From Spirochaetaceae bacterium (lineage in GTDB: Bacteria; Spirochaetota; Spirochaetia; Sphaerochaetales; Sphaerochaetaceae): a stretch of DNA of 11,443 bases. The notes under the pieces are model-generated. The model was not told where the DNA came from. It did not search any database and was given only the letters and a program-made list of their open reading frames with translations. The DNA is taken from positions 1 through 11,443 of the forward strand of contig DMKZ01000096.1 of assembly GCA_003454065.1 (NCBI GenBank), written 5' to 3'. The position numbers and the translations under genes were made by a program. Positions 7,523-11,443 of this stretch are shown here, one piece after another; positions within the stretch are counted from its first letter, which is position 1, and each line of letters starts with the position of its first letter.

Positions 7523-7688
7523 AAATGGACAAGATGCTCGCAACGCAATACTCCCTGGCTTGTTCATCGCGACGATAGAGGAAGCCAGAAGCTGCAACCT
7601 TGCCGAAGCGATAGCCAACTACTTGAAGGAAAAGGCAGGAAACACCGACACCAATATCAGAATCATACGCGAAAGGCTCTGCAACTAA
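7500..7688 (+). pseudogene. plus-strand 3' coding remnant, no start codon
   Basis: Between the 244-residue gene and the desulfurase, one plus-strand frame is open from 7419 to a TAA at 7686-7688 and contains no ATG. From about 7500 it reads like a genuine protein C-terminus: RSFRAIVKNGQDARNAILPG, then FIATIEEARSCNLAEAIANY, ending RIIRERLCN. Its codons (GCC, GAA, AAG, ATC, ATA, AAC, CTC) match those of enolase. The -35 box of the neighbouring minus-strand gene lies inside it. The stretch TIEEARSCNL with the earlier IRSF faintly recalls the C-terminus of IS66-type transposases (IRPF ... IETAKANGL), but the KNWLF segment is missing and I do not rely on this. It is most likely the truncated end of a lost gene. 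Confidence 0.4.
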
Positions 7689-7713
7689 AGATACGGACGA
7701 AATCGGTTCCGAG

Positions 7714-7731
7714 ACTTTCAGAACTTTCAGA
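7714..7731. repeat. two tandem 9-bp units
   Basis: ACTTTCAGA is repeated twice head to tail (7714-7722, 7723-7731), just beyond the 3' end of the cysteine desulfurase gene. This is a minor slippage-type repeat with no visible function. Confidence 0.6.
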
Positions 7732-7737
7732 AACATC

Positions 7738-8880
7738 TTAGTATTCGGAGCTTATCTTTTTCAAGATGCAAATGGCGGATTCAACTTCACCTTCGGTGTT
7801 TTCGAATCCGAACGAAAAGCGAACGGTATTTCCGGCAGTTTTCGAATCATACCCCATAAGCGCCAATTTGTTTCCGTTTTTCTTCGAAGCATTGCTGCTG
7901 CAGGCTGAAGTTACGGAAACCATTACGCCCTCATCGCTTAAAATACGCTGGAAAACCTCAGACGGGAGTTTATGCGAGCGGAGCGCGACTATGCCATCGC
8001 TATATTCGCCGCTGCCGTCTCGCAACGCATCGAAAGAAGGCAATTCCGACAACAACTTCAAGAACAAATTGCTGACGGACGAAATGCGCCTTGCGTATTC
8101 GTCGTGCGAGTTGAAAATCCTTTCCAAAGCATCGGCATAGGCGGCTATCAGGCCTACGCTTTCCGTTCCCGCCCTGACGCCTCTCTCCTGACCGCCGCCA
8201 GACGACAACGAGGGATCGAGCCCTTTTCTTATAACCAGCAGTCCCAGTCCTTTCGGGGCGTGGCTTTTATGCGATGAAAACGTCATGGCATCGATTCCGC
8301 TTTTTTGGGCGCGCCGGAAGTCGATTATGCCGAGATTGAGGCTCTGAACGCAATCGGAATGGAAAACTATTCCCCCGTTCATCCTTTTGGCACGCTGCGC
8401 CATCTCATAAACATCGTTTATGCTTCCCGTGACATTGTTGATCTGCATTACGGACACGAGGCCTATTTTGGGATTATCCTTGAGTTTCTGCGTCATCGCT
8501 TTGCCATCGGCAAACCCCTTAGGGCAACCGATTTGAAAGACATTATGCCCGTGATTCTTCAATATGACCGAATTTTCTCCGACGCTGCTATGCTCGCAGA
8601 GGCTCATCAGAACATCCGACGACGGACGCTTGAGCACGGATTGGAGCATTATCTCGTTTCCTTGCGTCGCATTGGCCGTAAACACTATGTCGTAATAACT
8701 CGAATCTATGTTTAGGATTTCGGCTATCCGCTGCCGCTGGGATTCGACGAACCGCCTTGATAATTTGCCGATCGCATGCGTAGAGGAAGGGTTCGGGAAG
8801 AACTCCTCTTCTGCGCGTCTGAAAGCATCAAGGCTCTCGACGAAAGGCTTGGTCGTAGCGGCATTGTCAAAATAAATCAT
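7738..8880 (-). CDS. cysteine desulfurase (NifS/IscS-like, class V aminotransferase fold)
   Basis: PLP enzyme that takes sulfur from L-cysteine as a persulfide for Fe-S cluster or thio-nucleoside synthesis. Recognisable motifs are FDNAATT (4-10), TANATQGN (68-75), H97 in EHSSV, NNVTG (148-152), D176 and Q179 in HSDCVQ, PLP lysine K205 in SSHK followed by APKGLG, GGGQERGVRAGTES (228-241) and the catalytic cysteine loop SACSS with C327. The position of that loop is that of group I enzymes. The length of 380 is normal. Deviations from the common consensus are ATQGN for ATEGN and RAGTES for RSGTEN. No IscU, IscR or tRNA thiolation gene adjoins it, so the acceptor is unknown. The ATG lacks a Shine-Dalgarno but overlaps a mini-ORF stop (ATGA). 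It lies 67 bases after the SUMF1-protein gene, probably in one operon. Confidence 0.92.
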   Translation of the reverse strand: MIYFDNAATTKPFVESLDAFRRAEEEFFPNPSSTHAIGKLSRRFVESQRQRIAEILNIDSSYYDIVFTANATQGNEIMLQSVLKRPSSDVLMSLCEHSSVGENSVILKNHGHNVFQIGCPKGFADGKAMTQKLKDNPKIGLVSVMQINNVTGSINDVYEMAQRAKRMNGGIVFHSDCVQSLNLGIIDFRRAQKSGIDAMTFSSHKSHAPKGLGLLVIRKGLDPSLSSGGGQERGVRAGTESVGLIAAYADALERIFNSHDEYARRISSVSNLFLKLLSELPSFDALRDGSGEYSDGIVALRSHKLPSEVFQRILSDEGVMVSVTSACSSNASKKNGNKLALMGYDSKTAGNTVRFSFGFENTEGEVESAICILKKISSEY

Positions 8881-8924
8881 ACTGCCAACAGCGAAAGGAA
8901 AGAGCTTGCATGGATTTCAAGCAT
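8877..8924 (-). CDS. 15-codon mini-ORF coupled to the cysteine desulfurase start
   Basis: Encodes MLEIHASSFLSLLAV. It has a good ribosome-binding site, GAGGTT (8937-8932), 7 bases before its ATG at 8924. Its TGA (8879-8877) overlaps the desulfurase ATG (8880-8878) as ATGA. The desulfurase itself has no Shine-Dalgarno, so ribosomes would reach it by termination-reinitiation. The peptide is hydrophobic at its end and contains no Cys, so a cysteine-sensing attenuator is not indicated. It may act only as a coupler. It could be chance, but site spacing and overlap together make it plausible. Confidence 0.4.
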   Translation of the reverse strand: MLEIHASSFLSLLAV

Positions 8925-8947
8925 TTTTGAAAACCTCAGAAGCGACC

Positions 8948-11443
8948 TCAAAATCCCTTTCGCATATTCGTTCGCGCCACTCGAAAGCCTATGCTGCTTC
9001 GCGGATAAGCGGAAACCAAGCCGTATGGTTCGCTCACCGAGCAATACGCCGGCTCCATGCTCCAGCCTCCGCCCATATGCGCACCCTGCTTGGCAGCGCC
9101 TTCAACCCAGCACCATTCGGAAACATTCCCCGACATATCGAATACTCCGTATCCGTTAGGCGATTTCAACCCGACTTCATGCGGTCTTCCTTGCGAATTG
9201 CCCTTATGCCATGCCACATCATCGAGATCATCGCTTCCAGAATATTCGAACTCCCGACCTCCTCTCGCCGCATATTCCCATTCGGTTCTGCTCGGCAGCC
9301 TGTATCCGGTTGCGTTGAAGTCGCAGATCGGATTCCCATCGGCGCCGATTTCATAGCACTTGTCCAATCCGGACAATTCGGAAAGCATATTGCAAAATTC
9401 AATCGCTTCGGCGAAGGAAACCTTCTCGACGGGAAGATTCGACGAATCGTTCGAAACGAAAACCGACGGATCATACCCCATGACGCGTTTGAATACCTCG
9501 CGGGTTATCTCGTATTTCGAAATCCAGAACGATTCCGACATGAGGCCGCCAATCGAAGCATCAGCATCTTGCACTCTCTTGAAAACGCAAACCATGTTGT
9601 CCTCGTAGTCCAGAGAATCGGAGACCACCAAGATGCAACTTGCCGTCACAAGAGGATCGGTTTGGGAAACGGCGATTATTCTCGCCACCCCTTCGCTCTT
9701 GCACACCACTCTTCCCATAGAATCAAGCGAAGCGACATTCTCGTTATCGGATGAGATAACGACCCGTTTGTAAATGCCATAATCAGGAATGGAGACTATT
9801 TGCGTCGGCAATTCGATTCGCTTGCCTACTTTAGACACTACTATATCCGATGAAAATCGCAGCGACGCTATCTCGGGCTCGATGATTATTTCGCAAGATG
9901 CGCTTTGCGAAGGATCCGTAACCGATTCGGCGGTGATGGTCGCCTTGCCCAGCGACATGGCCGCAACTTTGCCGTCGGCGCTAACCTCGGCAATGCTTTC
10001 GTCGCTGGATTTCCAGATAAAGCCTTCATACATGGAGATATGAGGCAACGCCGACACCGATGCCTTCAAGCTTATTGTCCCGCCAACCGAGAGCCTGACC
10101 GAATATTTGTCCAGCAACACTGACTTCACTGAAGGAACAACTGTCACGAGGCAGGAATCCAATATATCGTCATCAGCGCATGATATTGCGTAAAGTCTCG
10201 TCTGACCGGGGAAAACCGGAATGATTCGGCCACGATCATCCACGTCGGCCACAAAAGAATTGTCCGACTTGAACGCTATGCGCTTGTGCTCGGGGGCATT
10301 CGGAATGACATGCGTTTCCGCCTTCAAAAAATGTTCGCTACCCATTTCGATTCGCATGTCTTTTTCCTTCAGGGAAACCGAAATCACTTTCGGCAGCACC
10401 ACGATTTCGCACGAAGATTCGAATTTTGGATCGGCCGACGATTTCGCAATGATTGCAGCGCTCCCGCATGACAAACCCGAAACTACGCCGTTTTCATCTA
10501 TGGCAAGCACCGAATCGTCGCTTGAACGCCATATAACGCCTTTATGCTCATCGACATTCGGGATGACGCTTACGGATGCGCTCAGCTTGATACTGTCTCC
10601 GATTCTGATGACCATCTCTTTTTCGGAAATCTCCACTGATTCGACATGCGGAACCACTCGCACCGAGCAGGACGATGAAACCGAATCATCTACGACGGAT
10701 ACGGCGCTGACCATCGCCGTGCCGGGAGAGGCAGCCATAACGACGCCCGATTGAGTTACCGCTGCTACGGCCGGATCGCTGCTTACCCATCGCATGTATT
10801 TGCATTCGCTTGAATCGGGTATGGAATCGATTGCTGCGGCTAATGGAATGCAATCCCCGGGTTTGGCTTCGATTGCATTCATATTCAGCGAAATTCCTTT
10901 TATCGCCGGAAGCACCTCCACATCGCATGAAGCTTTTTTGGAACTATCATCTCTTGATTCCGCCGTGATGACGGCCGTTCCCGGCGAAAGCGGAATCACA
11001 TCTCCCGCCGCAGACACCGATACGATCGACATATCGCTGACAAGCCATCGGACAGCATTATGCTCAGGATTGTCGGGAACGGATGAAACGGTTGCAACCA
11101 GCTTCTCGCTTTCGCCCATTTTCAGCGATATGCTTTGGCAATCCAATTCTACGGATCTCACCAATGCCGAAACATCTACAACGCATGAGCCGCTCACCAA
11201 AGGGTTTGATTCCGAACGTGCGGTGATGACGGCCGTCCCCGACGAGAGCGGCGTGACAATGCCGTTTGCATCAACAGCGGCTATTTCGGGAGCATCCGAG
11301 TCCCAAATAACTTTTCTCGATACGTCATCATCGCTTTCGCCATCAGCATCGGAGACAGACACCGCAGCCGCCAAAGCAAGCTGCTGATTCATTTTCAAGG
11401 AGGCGAAAGTTCGATTCAGAGAGATGCCGTTAATGCGAGAAAC
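8948..11443 (-). CDS. Big_2 Ig-like repeat array with C-terminal SUMF1 (FGE-sulfatase) domain, 5' end beyond window
   Basis: The visible 831 codons run open to the window edge. A TTG at 11398 is not a real start, because the residues before it (INGISLNRTF) complete a repeat. Counting from the edge, seven Ig-like group 2 domains lie at about 4-95, 96-181, 182-267, 268-353, 354-439, 440-525 and 526-609; units 2-6 are exactly 86 residues. Each carries the signature W-x-SSD, D-x-x-G-x-V, PGTA-x-I-x-A and a terminal SC-x-V. The last 222 residues are a SUMF1-type domain: FWISKYEIT, PVEKVSFAEA, GYRLPSRTEWEYAARGG (714-730), SGNVSEW (771-777), GGGW and GFRVA. The first of the two active-site cysteines is Met (M796); the second is present (C801). 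Formylglycine generation is therefore unlikely. A surface or periplasmic binding role is inferred; the signal peptide would be outside the window. Confidence 0.9.
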   Translation of the reverse strand, partial: VSRINGISLNRTFASLKMNQQLALAAAVSVSDADGESDDDVSRKVIWDSDAPEIAAVDANGIVTPLSSGTAVITARSESNPLVSGSCVVDVSALVRSVELDCQSISLKMGESEKLVATVSSVPDNPEHNAVRWLVSDMSIVSVSAAGDVIPLSPGTAVITAESRDDSSKKASCDVEVLPAIKGISLNMNAIEAKPGDCIPLAAAIDSIPDSSECKYMRWVSSDPAVAAVTQSGVVMAASPGTAMVSAVSVVDDSVSSSCSVRVVPHVESVEISEKEMVIRIGDSIKLSASVSVIPNVDEHKGVIWRSSDDSVLAIDENGVVSGLSCGSAAIIAKSSADPKFESSCEIVVLPKVISVSLKEKDMRIEMGSEHFLKAETHVIPNAPEHKRIAFKSDNSFVADVDDRGRIIPVFPGQTRLYAISCADDDILDSCLVTVVPSVKSVLLDKYSVRLSVGGTISLKASVSALPHISMYEGFIWKSSDESIAEVSADGKVAAMSLGKATITAESVTDPSQSASCEIIIEPEIASLRFSSDIVVSKVGKRIELPTQIVSIPDYGIYKRVVISSDNENVASLDSMGRVVCKSEGVARIIAVSQTDPLVTASCILVVSDSLDYEDNMVCVFKRVQDADASIGGLMSESFWISKYEITREVFKRVMGYDPSVFVSNDSSNLPVEKVSFAEAIEFCNMLSELSGLDKCYEIGADGNPICDFNATGYRLPSRTEWEYAARGGREFEYSGSDDLDDVAWHKGNSQGRPHEVGLKSPNGYGVFDMSGNVSEWCWVEGAAKQGAHMGGGWSMEPAYCSVSEPYGLVSAYPRSSIGFRVARTNMRKGF

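Noticed and set aside
7485..7736. 84-residue N-terminal extension of the 244-residue protein, starting one base after the desulfurase stop
   Set aside because: It is poor in charged residues and lacks a ribosome-binding site. It overlaps a better plus-strand coding frame and contains the gene's apparent promoter. It is not fully excluded because TAAGATG would suit an operon.
8932..8944. AACCTCAGAAGCG as another copy of the 17-bp repeat
   Set aside because: Only the 8 bases CAGAAGCG match in the right orientation; the rest is explained by the GAGGTT ribosome-binding site on the other strand.
8948..9080. SUMF1 C-terminus as a variable region of a diversity-generating retroelement (as in Treponema TvpA)
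   Set aside because: Many codons in the segment end in G, unlike the adenine-derived NNC/NNT pattern. No template repeat or reverse transcriptase is present in the window.
11396..11398. TTG start of the Big_2/SUMF1 protein
   Set aside because: The frame continues open to the window edge, and the upstream residues complete the first Ig-like repeat, so the gene is simply cut by the window.

Overview
The window looks like chromosomal DNA of a host-associated anaerobic bacterium, most likely a spirochaete (Treponema/Sphaerochaeta-like). The grounds are a lipoprotein with a relaxed lipobox, a large Ig-like (Big_2) plus SUMF1-type surface protein of a kind common in treponemes, a treponeme-like enolase, a rubrerythrin and medium G+C content. 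This assignment is inference from protein character, not a database match.

Layout, left to right. Positions 1-83 may hold the start of a minus-strand gene. Then come an uncharacterised minus-strand lipoprotein (84-1406) with its own strong promoter, a Fe-S-type RNA uracil-C5 methyltransferase (1508-2563), and rubrerythrin (2621-3157), which probably shares an operon with the methyltransferase. A divergent promoter region separates rubrerythrin from enolase (3329-4630, the only complete plus-strand gene). Enolase ends at a clear rho-independent terminator and converges on pepF (4869-6656, minus). Next are an uncharacterised Cys-rich 244-residue protein (6750-7484, minus), a plus-strand coding remnant (about 7500-7688), a group-I-like cysteine desulfurase (7738-8880, minus), and the 3' part of a very large Big_2-array/SUMF1 protein (8948 to the right edge, minus, 5' end missing).

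The genes are mostly housekeeping or stress functions (glycolysis, peptide turnover, peroxide defence, RNA modification, sulfur mobilisation) flanked by two exported proteins of unknown role. I see no CRISPR array, RNA gene, integrase, reverse transcriptase or recognised defence system, and do not claim a new system.

The most interesting signals concern gene starts. Enolase, rubrerythrin and the lipoprotein have ordinary Shine-Dalgarno sites. pepF and the 244-residue gene lack them, but have good sigma70-type promoters placed so that transcription would start at or within a few bases of the ATG (candidate leaderless mRNAs). The methyltransferase and cysteine desulfurase also lack them; in each, the ATG overlaps (ATGA) the stop of a tiny upstream ORF, suggesting translational coupling. 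A 17-bp dispersed repeat (AGGTTTTTAGAAGCGCC and variants) recurs in intergenic DNA, once as a 52-bp inverted pair. The SUMF1 domain lacks one of the two cysteines needed for formylglycine-generating activity.
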